From Nocardia transvalensis (lineage in GTDB: Bacteria; Actinomycetota; Actinomycetes; Mycobacteriales; Mycobacteriaceae): a DNA stretch of 64,000 bases. The first letter of the stretch is position 1; each line of letters opens with the position of its first letter. Below the pieces are notes generated by a model. The model made no database searches and was not told the origin of the DNA. It saw nothing but the letters and a program-made list of their open reading frames with translations. This document shows, piece after piece, positions 7,609-15,781 of the stretch. Both the position numbers and the translations under genes were made by a program. Location of the stretch: positions 124,001-188,000 of the forward strand of contig NZ_JADLQQ010000014.1 in NCBI RefSeq assembly GCF_015477765.1, read 5' to 3'.

Positions 7609-7998
7609 ATGCCACGCACGCGTCACATACCCGAGCCGTGGGCTTCCGCGATGGCCGCAGTCAACATCCGCAGCCGCAACGAGCTCGCCGATATCGCAGG
7701 CGTGCACCCGACCACCGTCGGCCGGTTGATCGACGACCCGGGCCACCCCTCGTCGATCGACACCATCCGCGCTGTCGCCAAGGCGCTGAAGCTGGACGTG
7801 CGCGATGTCGCCCACTGGTCGGGCATCGCCCTCGAACTCGACGAGCCCTACACCCCACCCCCCGAAGCGGCGCTGCTCAACAGAGAACAACGCAACCTCG
7901 TCACCGACCTCATCCGCGCACTCGCCTCCACCAACCGACACCCCAGGCCCCCGTTGAAGATTCAGACGACAGGCGTCGTGGTCGTATCCGGCGAGTAA
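7609..7998 (+). CDS. HTH transcriptional regulator, likely immunity repressor
   Basis: 129 residues. SRNELADIAGVHPTTVGRLI plus IDTIRAVAKALKLDVRDVAHWSG form a clear Cro/C1-like domain in the N-terminal 75 residues; the tail is short. The start at MPRTRHIP (7609) lacks a good SD, and a TATAGGTATA box ends about 20 bases upstream, so the mRNA may have a very short leader. It lies upstream of the integrase in the same orientation, typical of temperate actinophage repressors. Confidence 0.7.
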   Translation: MPRTRHIPEPWASAMAAVNIRSRNELADIAGVHPTTVGRLIDDPGHPSSIDTIRAVAKALKLDVRDVAHWSGIALELDEPYTPPPEAALLNREQRNLVTDLIRALASTNRHPRPPLKIQTTGVVVVSGE

Positions 7999-8081
7999 TC
8001 AAACATATTCCATACCAGCGTATTCCACCGGACTCGACCACAGAGATGGCGTTGTATGCGGTGTAATTACTTGTCTCTCTG

Positions 8082-8135
8082 TAGAATTGGTGTTTCACAA
8101 ACCAGCTAGCACCTGGTGGAAACATCCGCAGGAGA
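8082..8135 (+). promoter_or_regulatory. -10 box, CTAGCAC-loop hairpin and SD, copy C
   Basis: TAGAAT (8082-8087) is followed at once by GTTTC-ACAA-ACCAG-CTAGCAC-CTGGT-G-GAAAC (8092-8123), a hairpin with the same 4/1 bulge architecture as copy A, then ATCCGCAGGAGA (8124-8135). The hairpin would form the very 5' end of the integrase mRNA. The stem sequence differs completely from copies A and B, while the loop and SD are conserved. Confidence 0.65.
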
Positions 8136-8139
8136 GACA

Positions 8140-8178
8140 ATGGAATATCTATGCGCCCCGAGAGCGGGTGCGTGCTGA
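8140..8178 (+). CDS. 12-residue leader peptide of the integrase gene
   Basis: The ATG at 8140 lies right after the conserved GCAGGAGA block; the frame reads MEYLCAPRAGAC and stops in TGATG, where the ATG is the integrase start. The arrangement mirrors the leader before the Sak4 gene. Alternatively the integrase could begin at the internal ATG at 8151, which would make this frame irrelevant. Confidence 0.45.
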   Translation: MEYLCAPRAGAC

Positions 8179-9458
8179 TGGCACGCCCACCTCTGCCCAT
8201 CGGAACCTGGGGCAAAATCTCGCGAATACCGGTGGGTCCCAACCGCTGGTACGCCTACTGCTATGTCCGCGACCATGACGGAGTCACCCGCCGCGCCCGC
8301 AGATGGACTCCTCGAGGAGTCAAAGACCGCAACGGCGCAGCCGCCGAACGCCGACTACTCGAACATCTCCGCGACCGCACACATGCTGGCGGCGACGAAA
8401 TCAACGGCGAGACGACCATCGAGGATTTGTGGAAGGCGTACCGCAAATACCTCGTCGAGAAGAAGAAGGTCAGCCACAACACCCTCGACCGGTACGACCG
8501 CGCCGGGAAAGCGATCGTCAACGCCATGCGCAGGGTTCGCCTTCGGGAAGGCACGACTCAGCGGTTCGATCGGTTCCTCACCGAGTACGAGCAACACGGC
8601 GGCTCCGACGTCAAGGGTGTGCGCATCGTTCTCAACGGCATGTGCGCGCTGGCGGTTCGATACGACGTATGGCCTAGCAATCCCATACGAGAGACCGAGC
8701 CGATCAAGACCAAACCCGCCAAGGGCGCGGCAGCACTGGAACCCGAGCAGGTGCGGCAACTGCTCCTGGATGTCCGCACCAGCTCGGTACCGTGCCCGCC
8801 GCTGCCGAAGATGACCGACGGACAGCTCGTCCCAACGAACCCCAAGTACAGGGTGCCGACCATCGCCCAGTTCTGCGCTCGAGGTGATCTCGCCGACCCG
8901 ATCACCATGTTCTCCGCCACCGGCAGCCGCGCCTCCGAGCTGATGGCGTTCCTGCTCGAGGACTACGACCCGAAGACCGGAATCATCCTCGTCACCGGGC
9001 ACGTGATCAGAGTCCCGGGTGTCGGGCTGATCCGAGAATCCAACGAGGACAACCCGAACAATCCCAAGAACCTCCGCCGAGCCATCCAACTGGCCCCGTA
9101 CGCGGTCGCGATGCTGGATAGACGGATCCCGACCCTGAAGCCCATCGAGGACGGCACCACCCCGCTGTTCCAGTCCGCGGCCGGGACGCTGCGCGACCCG
9201 ACGAACTACAACGACCAGTGGCGGCGGGTGCGAACCGCTCTGGGATTGCCCGACAACATCACCGGGCACTCGTTCCGCAAGTTCGTCGTCGATGTCGGGC
9301 TCGACGCGAAGCTGTCGGCGGCATTGGTGGCCGACCAGGTCGGACATGTCAACCCGACCGAGACCCTGAACACCTACGCCTCCCGACGACGCCGACCCAC
9401 CGGAGCGATGGCCAACGCTATCCAGAACGCCGTCTTCCCAAGCCAAAACATCCAGTAA
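8178..9458 (+). CDS. int: Tyrosine-type site-specific integrase
   Basis: 426 residues. An N-terminal AP2-like arm-binding region (RWYAYCYVRDHDGVTRRARR), a core-binding domain, and a catalytic domain with the first Arg in ATGSRASELM (about residue 250), the HSFRK box (HxxR, about 365-368), the second His in QVGHVNPTETL and the nucleophile Tyr in NTYAS (about 400). All expected catalytic residues are seen. The MARPPLPIGTWGKI start is typical of nocardioform integrases. It lies next to tRNA-fMet, the probable target. Confidence 0.92.
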   Translation: MARPPLPIGTWGKISRIPVGPNRWYAYCYVRDHDGVTRRARRWTPRGVKDRNGAAAERRLLEHLRDRTHAGGDEINGETTIEDLWKAYRKYLVEKKKVSHNTLDRYDRAGKAIVNAMRRVRLREGTTQRFDRFLTEYEQHGGSDVKGVRIVLNGMCALAVRYDVWPSNPIRETEPIKTKPAKGAAALEPEQVRQLLLDVRTSSVPCPPLPKMTDGQLVPTNPKYRVPTIAQFCARGDLADPITMFSATGSRASELMAFLLEDYDPKTGIILVTGHVIRVPGVGLIRESNEDNPNNPKNLRRAIQLAPYAVAMLDRRIPTLKPIEDGTTPLFQSAAGTLRDPTNYNDQWRRVRTALGLPDNITGHSFRKFVVDVGLDAKLSAALVADQVGHVNPTETLNTYASRRRRPTGAMANAIQNAVFPSQNIQ

Positions 9459-9479
9459 ACATCCACCAGGTTCAAAAAT

Positions 9480-9520
9480 GGCCCAGGCCAGAGAAGCTGA
9501 AAACTTCTCTGGCCTGGGCC
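9480..9520. terminator. 17-bp perfect hairpin terminator
   Basis: GGCCCAGGCCAGAGAAG (9480-9496), a 7-nt loop and its exact complement (9504-9520). Read leftward the stem is followed by CATTTTTG, so it is an intrinsic terminator for the tRNA; it also ends the integrase message. Confidence 0.8.
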
Positions 9521-9525
9521 GCTAG

Positions 9526-9560
9526 TAGCGGGGACAGGATTTGAACCTGCGACCTCTGGG
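9526..9560. other. Probable attachment core of the left element
   Basis: Tyrosine integrases commonly recombine in the 3' half of tRNA genes, and the integrase here stops 68 bp from the tRNA 3' end. The core would include the T arm and acceptor. The second copy should lie left of position 1, so it cannot be confirmed here. Confidence 0.35.
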
Positions 9561-9599
9561 TTATGAGCCCAGCGAGCTACCGAGCTGCTCCACCCCGCG
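9526..9599 (-). tRNA. Initiator tRNA-fMet (CAU)
   Basis: 74 nt. Acceptor CGCGGGG with a mismatch at the first pair, D arm GAGCAGCTCGGTAGCTC, anticodon arm CTGGG-CTCATAA-CCCAG with the three G:C pairs diagnostic of initiator tRNA, T arm CAGGTTCAAATCCTG. No CCA is encoded. Its 3' end faces the integrase. Confidence 0.93.
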
Positions 9600-9666
9600 T
9601 CGGTGTGGATACCACTTTACACACCTGGATCGAGCGGGTTGACGGGGGGGTGGGTCGGGCGGTGGG

Positions 9667-10983
9667 TCAGGCCTTCCACCAGGGGCGCAGCGGGACGTCC
9701 CAGGTTTCGTTCGGGCCCAGCTTCATGCCCAGGACCTGGTGCAGCTGAACGACATTGCGCTGGAAGCCGAGTCGGCAGCCGGCCATGTACAGGCCCCAGA
9801 CCTTCGCGGTGCCCTCGCCGACCTCGGCGACGCAGGCGTCCCAGTTGGCGACCAGGTTCTTGCACCATTCGGCGAGGGTGAGGGCGTAGTGCGGGCGCAG
9901 GTTCTCCTCGTGCAGCACCTCGAGGCCGACGTTCTGGATATCGGAGATGATGCGGCCCGAACCGATCAGCTCGCCGTCCGGGAACACGTAGCGGTCGATG
10001 AAGTCACCGGCCTTGGTGGTGCGGGTGTTGTCCGGGCGGGTGATGCAGTGGTTGAGGAACAGGCCGCCGTCGCGCAGCTTGCTCTTGATGTAGGTGAAGT
10101 AGGTCGGGTAGTTGTGCACGCCGATGTGCTCGGTGAGACCGATCGACGACACCGCGTCGAAATTGGATTCGGGAACGTCGCGGTAGTCGGAGTGGCGCAC
10201 CTCGGCGAATTCCTGCAGGCCCTCCTCGGCGATCTTCTGCTGCGCCCACTCGGCCTGTTCCTTCGACAGGGTCGCGCCGATCACGTGCACGCCGCGCTTG
10301 GCCGCGTAGCGGACCATGCCGCCCCAGCCGCAGCCGATGTCGAGCAGCCGATCGCCCGGCTTCAGGTGCAGCTTGTCGAACACCAGGCGGTACTTGTTCT
10401 CCTGCGCCTGCTCGAGGGTCCAGCTCTCGTCCTCGTAACACGCGCAGGTGTAGGTCATCGACGGGCCGAGCACCTTCTCGTAGAAGGCGTTGGAGACGTC
10501 GTAGTGGTGGTGAATCGCCTCGGCGTCGCGGGCCTTCGAATGCCGCAGACCCTCCAGCGCGATCCGGCGCCAGCGCGGCAGCGTCTCCTGCGGCGGCGGC
10601 GCGATGGGCTTGAGCGCCTCCCAGCCGAGCGAGCGCGCGATGGTGACCAGGGCCAGCGCCGACGGGCGGCGGAACTTCAGGTCGCTCATCGCCTTGAGGA
10701 ATTCGTACGGGTCGCCCGGGTGCACCCCCTCGGCGGTCATATCGCCGGAGATGTAGGCGCGGGCCATGCCCAGATCGCCCGGGGCGGTGGCGATGTAGTT
10801 GATGCCGCGGGGGTTGCGGATGTCCAGCTTGTATTTGGAGTCGGCCGGGCCGGTGGCGCTGCCGTCGTAGGCGGAGAACCGGATCGGCACCTCGCCGTCG
10901 ACGAGTGTCTCGAAGATCTCGGCGATGGTGAGTTTTGTTCCCAGCTCCGCAAATACGTCGGAACGATCTTTGAACGTGGTCAC
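9667..10983 (-). CDS. bfaB: SAM-dependent fatty acid methyltransferase, BfaB/TmsB type
   Basis: 438 residues, cyclopropane-fatty-acid-synthase family: SAM motif LLDIGCGWGG (213-222) and AIHHHYDVSNAFY (156-168). Paired with an FAD-linked reductase immediately upstream (4-bp overlap), it matches the BfaA/BfaB (TmsA/TmsB) pair that makes 10-methyl fatty acids: methylation of oleoyl chains in phospholipid to a 10-methylene intermediate, reduced by the partner to tuberculostearate. Nocardiae contain this lipid. The pair resembles Rv3720/Rv3719. A plain cyclopropane synthase is the alternative. Confidence 0.8.
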   Translation of the reverse strand: MTTFKDRSDVFAELGTKLTIAEIFETLVDGEVPIRFSAYDGSATGPADSKYKLDIRNPRGINYIATAPGDLGMARAYISGDMTAEGVHPGDPYEFLKAMSDLKFRRPSALALVTIARSLGWEALKPIAPPPQETLPRWRRIALEGLRHSKARDAEAIHHHYDVSNAFYEKVLGPSMTYTCACYEDESWTLEQAQENKYRLVFDKLHLKPGDRLLDIGCGWGGMVRYAAKRGVHVIGATLSKEQAEWAQQKIAEEGLQEFAEVRHSDYRDVPESNFDAVSSIGLTEHIGVHNYPTYFTYIKSKLRDGGLFLNHCITRPDNTRTTKAGDFIDRYVFPDGELIGSGRIISDIQNVGLEVLHEENLRPHYALTLAEWCKNLVANWDACVAEVGEGTAKVWGLYMAGCRLGFQRNVVQLHQVLGMKLGPNETWDVPLRPWWKA

Positions 10984-12422
10984 TTGCGTTGCACCGCCTT
11001 CGAATACAAATCCAGCAAACGATGATCGGGGTCGTAGCGTTTCTTCAGTTCGGGGTAGACGTCGCCGCCGTACAACTGCGCGAATTCATCTTTGTCGTAA
11101 TACGCATCCGAGTACAGCGATTTGTGCCCGTCGAGCTCGCTCACCTTGCGCTCGATGGCCCGGTTCGCCGCCCCTTCCGGCTGACCCGGGACGGTCGGCA
11201 CGGCCGACCAGAAGCCGACATTGACATAGGTGCGATCGGGCTCCAGCGGGTACAGCGGCCAGGGCCTTCCGTTCGTGGTGGAGCCGTTGTCTCGCAACCG
11301 AAGTGGGCACAGCCAGATCGGCTCGATCGGGATCTCGTCCAGGAACCACCGCAGGAACTCGGCGGTGCGCTCGATCGGCACCTCGATATCCTGCACCACC
11401 CGCTCGCGCGGCGGATTGCCCTTGCGGGCCTCGATCTTGTCGCCGACATTGTATTTGTGGTCGAGCGCGATGAGTTTCCAGTAGAAGCTCGAGCGCCGAT
11501 ACTGCTTGGGCCAGAACCGGCGGATCTTCGGGTTCTGGGTGCCGAAAGCCCGTGAGCACCAGAACCAGTCGGTGTCCCAGCGCCACAGATAGTCGTGAAT
11601 GGTGAGCCGGTCGCGTTTGGGCCGCGTCGAATCGTGCTGGATGGAGCGGTAGAAGATATCCATCCCGGTGTAGTCGCTGACCGGGCCGGGCTCGTCGGTC
11701 TGGCGGCCCAGCACCAGATAGCTCTCGTCGGCGGTGAACACCACGCCGTCGATATAGTCGACCCGCTCGCCGTCGTAGGCGCGGTCGAGGACGATCTGTG
11801 CCATCACCGTCTCGAGTTCGCGCAGATCGTGGAAGCGCACGTGCCGCAGGGCCACATACGGCTGCACGGACTCCAGCTCGATCTTCAGCCGTGTCGAATA
11901 GCCGAGGGTGCCATAGGAGTTGGGGAAGCCGCGGAACAGATCCGCATGTTCGCCGTCGGGGGTCGCGGTGATGATCTCGCCCGAGCCGGTCAGCACGTCG
12001 ATCTCCAGCACCGATTCGTGCGGCAGGCCGTTGCGGAAGGAGGTGGACTCGATGCCCAGGCCCGTGACCGCGCCTCCGAGGGTGATGGTCTTGAGCTGCG
12101 GCACCACCAGCGGGGCCAGCCCGTACGGCAGGGTCGCGGCGACCAGGTCCTCATAGGTCGTCATCCCGGCCACATCGGCCGTCTTGACCTGCGGATCGAC
12201 GGCGATGACCTTGGTCAGACCGGACACGTCCAGACCGGGAGCCGGGTTCTTGGCCCGGGCCCGGAATAGATTGGAGGTCTTCTTGGCCAGCCGCACGGTG
12301 GCGTCCCGCGGAATGGCGCGGTAACTGGCCAATAGGCGATCCACCCCCGCCCGATGCGCGGCAAATCCTGATTCGTGTGCGGCCGGTGCGCGCCCGACCT
12401 TCCCCAACAGACTCACTGCCAC
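10980..12422 (-). CDS. bfaA: FAD-linked oxidoreductase, BfaA/TmsA type
   Basis: 480 residues. The N-terminal FAD-binding fold of the PCMH/FAD_binding_4 type covers about residues 50-230 (LTKVIAVDPQVKTADVAGM, then PQLKTITLGGAVTGLGIEST), followed by a C-terminal domain like plant DIMINUTO/DHCR24. In 10-methyl lipid synthesis this enzyme reduces the 10-methylene group made by the adjacent methyltransferase. The start is GTG at 12422 with AGGGA very close; a second in-frame GTG two codons on is equally possible. It is the first gene of the two-gene operon. Confidence 0.8.
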   Translation of the reverse strand: MAVSLLGKVGRAPAAHESGFAAHRAGVDRLLASYRAIPRDATVRLAKKTSNLFRARAKNPAPGLDVSGLTKVIAVDPQVKTADVAGMTTYEDLVAATLPYGLAPLVVPQLKTITLGGAVTGLGIESTSFRNGLPHESVLEIDVLTGSGEIITATPDGEHADLFRGFPNSYGTLGYSTRLKIELESVQPYVALRHVRFHDLRELETVMAQIVLDRAYDGERVDYIDGVVFTADESYLVLGRQTDEPGPVSDYTGMDIFYRSIQHDSTRPKRDRLTIHDYLWRWDTDWFWCSRAFGTQNPKIRRFWPKQYRRSSFYWKLIALDHKYNVGDKIEARKGNPPRERVVQDIEVPIERTAEFLRWFLDEIPIEPIWLCPLRLRDNGSTTNGRPWPLYPLEPDRTYVNVGFWSAVPTVPGQPEGAANRAIERKVSELDGHKSLYSDAYYDKDEFAQLYGGDVYPELKKRYDPDHRLLDLYSKAVQRK

Positions 12423-13061
12423 TCCCTGACGCTATCTCGCACCGAAGTGAGCTACCACCGTGAGGGTACCTAGCGGCAGCATTCTTCACCCACATGTTGC
12501 ATGGCGTTCGGGTACCCGCATCGCTCGCCGCGACACAGCTGATTCCCCTGGTCGAGGCACTGTTTCCGACCGGAAGGACGAGCCGGTCGCGAGCGCCCCG
12601 GCCCCGGCAGCCGGCCCGGGCCCGAGCGAATATTCCGGGCGCGGGCGTACTGGGAGAGTCGTCACGCCCCGAAACGGGAATGGAAACCTCGGGAAATTCG
12701 CTACACCGATATTCGGGCCGACCCGGCCCCGGTCGTCAATGTCTTGGCGAACCAGTGCTCGGCATAGGCGTCGTTGTTGTATCCGCAGCAGCGACCAGCA
12801 GGCGGCGGCCACCTCCGCCCCGGGCATGCGCGAGCACGAAGGCCCTCTCGAGCTCGGCCGTCTCCGAATCCATCGAGTTCGTCCGGGAGGTCGTCCGGCC
12901 GCCGTGCAGGAGGTACCAGCGATCGCTGACCTCCGACACGATGATTCGCCCCCCGGGGGGTGATTCCGGCAACGCTGATGATCCGAATCCCCCGGATCGG
13001 GGCGTAGCATAGCCCGGCGGCAGTCAACGTGCACCTCGCCGACTCAAACAAGGAGTTCACA
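12423..13061. other. Long gap; possible decayed small gene on the minus strand
   Basis: No convincing gene. On the minus strand one frame (about 12,939-12,790) reads VSEVSDRWYLLHGGRTT...ELERAFVLAHARG, and a second frame continues as YNNDAYAEHWFAKTLTTGAG toward 12,701, as if one short coding region had been split by a frameshift. This is weak evidence. The rest holds the promoters of the flanking divergent genes. Confidence 0.3.
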
Positions 13062-13496
13062 GTGGGACAGGTCAGCGCCTCCAGTTCGATCGTCGTTCCG
13101 GCGGATTCGCAGCGCGCGCTCGAGGCGATCGCCGATTACGAGACGGTGCGCCCGCGCATCCTCACCTCGCACTACCGCGACTACAAGGTGCTCGGGGGCG
13201 GTAAGGGTGCGGGCACGGTGGCCGAGTGGACGCTGCAGGCCACCCAGAAGCGGTCCCGCGACGTGCACGCGGTGGTGTCGGTATCGGATTCCATGGTGAC
13301 CGAACGTGATTCGAATTCCACCATGGTGACGACCTGGACGGTGACGCCGTCGGGCACCGGTTCGCTGGTCACGATCCGCACCAGCTGGAAGGGCGCCGGC
13401 GGCGTCGCCGGATTCTTCGAGGGCATCTTCGCACCCTTGGGACTGAAGAAGATTCAGGCCGAGGTGCTGGAGAATCTGAAGCGGGAGCTGTCCTAG
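13062..13496 (+). CDS. SRPBCC-family protein
   Basis: 144 residues from the GTG at 13062, which has AGGAG 7 bases upstream; an upstream GTG would lack an SD. START/polyketide-cyclase-like fold: ASSSIVVPADSQRALEAIADYETV at the N-terminus and a C-terminal helix FEGIFAPLGLKKIQAEVLENLKREL. Its place beside the BfaA/BfaB genes parallels Rv3718c. It probably binds a hydrophobic ligand; the ligand is unknown. Confidence 0.7.
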   Translation: MGQVSASSSIVVPADSQRALEAIADYETVRPRILTSHYRDYKVLGGGKGAGTVAEWTLQATQKRSRDVHAVVSVSDSMVTERDSNSTMVTTWTVTPSGTGSLVTIRTSWKGAGGVAGFFEGIFAPLGLKKIQAEVLENLKRELS

Positions 13497-13849
13497 GCCC
13501 TCTCCGCCTTCGCGATATCGAAGAGGTTGCCTTCGGGATCGGCCAGCGTCGCCCACTGAATGCCGTATTCGTCGTGGTCGTCGACGTGCTTGGCGCCCAA
13601 TGACACTGCCCGCTCGATCTGTTCGCGCCAGTCGGGGGCGACCAGATCGAGGTGGACGACGTTCTTGCCCGGATTGCGTTCGGGCACCTTCAGGAACATC
13701 AGGGTGGGCGACATGGTCCCGCGGCCGATGCTCGCAAAGAACTCGGTGGCGTCCGGGTCGACCGGTTTGTCCAGCAGTTGTGACCAGAAACCGGCCAGCG
13801 CGGCCGCATCCGTGCAGTCGAAGGCGATGTTCTCGAGGGTGGGTGCCAT
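13493..13849 (-). CDS. VOC/glyoxalase-like protein
   Basis: 118 residues with one beta-alpha-beta-beta-beta unit pair: LENIAFDCTDAAALAGFWSQ at the start and GIQWATLADPEGNLFDIAK at the end, the usual signature of VOC-fold proteins. The metal/substrate residues seen are typical of the non-catalytic glyoxalase-like group. It is likely co-transcribed with the MerR gene upstream (16-bp gap). Its stop overlaps that of the convergent SRPBCC gene. Confidence 0.75.
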   Translation of the reverse strand: MAPTLENIAFDCTDAAALAGFWSQLLDKPVDPDATEFFASIGRGTMSPTLMFLKVPERNPGKNVVHLDLVAPDWREQIERAVSLGAKHVDDHDEYGIQWATLADPEGNLFDIAKAERA

Positions 13850-13865
13850 GGTGTTCCTTCTCTTC

Positions 13866-14675
13866 CTACAGCCGGCCGATCGGCCAGCAGATTTCGGTGC
13901 GGTAGGTGCTTTCGTCGGTCTCGGGCGGGCCGACGAGGTAGATCTCGCGGATGGGTTCGGGTAGCGCCGAATCGTGCTCGGCCACATGGCTTCCCAGCGC
14001 CCCGTAGGTGCGGTCGAAGTCGACGAAGGGGCCCGTGTGGACGGCTACGGCGAAGCGGCGGGCCTCGAGCTGCGCCACCGCGTCGGCGTCGAAGGCGTCT
14101 CGATCGGACGCGGCGATCGGGACGAACGCCATCACCTCGCCGAGGGCGTTCTCGAAGAAGTCGGTCGAGTAGGTGGCCCCGCCCGGGCCGTCGGCCGCCA
14201 CACCGCGGGCGGCCAGCGTCTCGTACAGCCTCGGGAAGGTCTCCCCGCACCACTCGCCGATCCGCTCGTGCGCCACGACGTCCCGCACGGCGAGCGCGGA
14301 AAACGCTGCGACGGAACGGTATTCGACCTCGATTCCCGTCGTCGGCAGGAGTAGGGCGCGCAGCGACGCCACCATGTCGCGGGTCCGCAGCAGTTGCGCT
14401 TCCATTCGTTCCAGATGGGCGCGCAGGGCGGCGTCGCGGGCGGCCTGATCCGGGGCGGCCAACACCGCCCGGACCTCGGGCAGCGGCATATCCAGCTCGC
14501 GCAGGCGCCGGATGAGATGCGCCTGCGCGACCTGTCCGGTCGAATAGCGCCGATAGCCGGAGGCCGGATCCACCGCCACCGGTTCCAGCAGCTCGACCTC
14601 GTGGTAATACCGCAGGGTCTTGACGCTCAGGTGCGTCAGCCGAGCGAATTCACCGATGGAGACCGTCGCAGTCAT
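13866..14675 (-). CDS. MerR-family regulator with GyrI-like effector domain
   Basis: 269 residues. The N-terminal MerR winged helix (VSIGEFARLTHLSVKTLRYYHEVELLEP, then GYRRYSTGQVAQAHLIRRL) is followed by a coiled coil and a C-terminal GyrI/BmrR-like domain ending in EICWPIGRL. This is a BmrR-type multidrug sensor layout. It probably controls itself and the VOC gene downstream. ATG at 14675 is preferred; an ATG at 14690 is possible. Confidence 0.85.
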   Translation of the reverse strand: MTATVSIGEFARLTHLSVKTLRYYHEVELLEPVAVDPASGYRRYSTGQVAQAHLIRRLRELDMPLPEVRAVLAAPDQAARDAALRAHLERMEAQLLRTRDMVASLRALLLPTTGIEVEYRSVAAFSALAVRDVVAHERIGEWCGETFPRLYETLAARGVAADGPGGATYSTDFFENALGEVMAFVPIAASDRDAFDADAVAQLEARRFAVAVHTGPFVDFDRTYGALGSHVAEHDSALPEPIREIYLVGPPETDESTYRTEICWPIGRL

Positions 14676-14722
14676 GCCATCAGCGAACACCCTCCAGTGA
14701 TGGGAGAGTCAAGGACCCTCAC

Positions 14723-15307
14723 TCAGTACGTCAGCACGAACGTCAACATCAACGGCGTCTGGAAGAACCCGCGCCAATACGAGTACCCGAACCACACGCC
14801 CGGGGCGACCTCACGGATCTCGTCCCAGATCTGCGGGGTGATCGAGGGGGCGTAATCCAGCGCCCACGCCTGCCGTCCGTCCATGCGCGACGGGGCGGAG
14901 TACACATGCGCCGGGAATCCCTCGATCCCCGCAGGGGAGATGCGGTTCATCAGGCGACCACCGGCGGGGCCGGTGTAGAAGGTCTTACCGGTCCAGAACG
15001 GCGGTGAGACAACCTGGATCAGCAGTGGTCGCGCCACCCAGCCGTTCGTCACGCCCGACGGAACGTTGCCGCGAGGCGCGTCGCGGAAGATCCGGTCCTG
15101 CTGCTCCGGGGAGCATCTGTTGCGCAGTGCGTCGACTGTCGCGGCCGGATTGTTGGTGTAGATCACACAACCGCCGCCGTAGTTGATGTCGGCTCTGGCT
15201 GTCGGTGCTTGGAGCACCGCGGGTGTCACGGCGAACAGCGCGGCCAGTCCGGCCGACGCTGCCAGGCGCACAAGGGATTTGCGGAAAAGGTCACGGTTTG
15301 CATGCAT
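14723..15307 (-). CDS. Secreted hypothetical protein
   Basis: 194 residues. An N-terminal signal peptide: basic MHANRDLFRKSLVR, hydrophobic LAASAGLAALFAVTPAVL, cleavage after ARA. The mature part has two cysteines (GGCVIYTNN and NRCSPEQ) that may form a disulfide, and many aromatics at the C-terminus (FGYSYWRGFFQTP). GGAGG precedes the ATG. No catalytic motif is recognised; it is probably an exported, actinobacteria-specific protein. Confidence 0.7.
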   Translation of the reverse strand: MHANRDLFRKSLVRLAASAGLAALFAVTPAVLQAPTARADINYGGGCVIYTNNPAATVDALRNRCSPEQQDRIFRDAPRGNVPSGVTNGWVARPLLIQVVSPPFWTGKTFYTGPAGGRLMNRISPAGIEGFPAHVYSAPSRMDGRQAWALDYAPSITPQIWDEIREVAPGVWFGYSYWRGFFQTPLMLTFVLTY

Positions 15308-15433
15308 TACTGCCTCCACCGGATCGCCCGACCCACTTTTGATGGTAAATCGCTATAACCGGCCGGATACGGTGGTAAACACAACCGTGACTACGCTGGT
15401 ACCCAACCCCTTCCCTTCAGAGAGGACAGGCCC

Positions 15434-15769
15434 GTGCAGCCAGGTGGACAGTTCGATATGGGCGCACTGCTCGCCCAGGCACAGCAGATGCAGCAGGCCG
15501 TCATGGAGGCGCAGGCCGAGATCGCGGCGGCCGAGGTCGAAGGTGAATCCGGTGGCGGCCTGGTGAAGGTGACCATCAAGGCCACCGGCGAGGTGGTGTC
15601 GCTGCAGATCGATCCCAAGGTGGTCGATCCCGATGATGTGGAGACGCTGCAGGATCTGATCGTCGGCGCCGTCAACACCGCGATGGCCAATGCGCAGCAG
15701 CTGGCCGCGGACAAGCTCGGGCCGCTGGCCGGCGGCGGTGGTCTGCCCGGAATTCCGGGTCTCGGATAG
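15434..15769 (+). CDS. ybaB: YbaB/EbfC nucleoid-associated protein
   Basis: 111 residues with the family core (LLAQAQQMQQAVMEAQAEIAAAEVEG, then GGLVKVTIKATGEVVSLQIDP) and a glycine-rich tail. It is a dimeric DNA-binding tweezer protein encoded next to recR in most bacteria. GTG start with AGAGAGGACAG upstream. It lies 12 bp from recR, so the two form an operon; dnaX, often first in this operon, is not here. Confidence 0.92.
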   Translation: MQPGGQFDMGALLAQAQQMQQAVMEAQAEIAAAEVEGESGGGLVKVTIKATGEVVSLQIDPKVVDPDDVETLQDLIVGAVNTAMANAQQLAADKLGPLAGGGGLPGIPGLG

Positions 15770-15781
15770 AGGACGGAGCTG

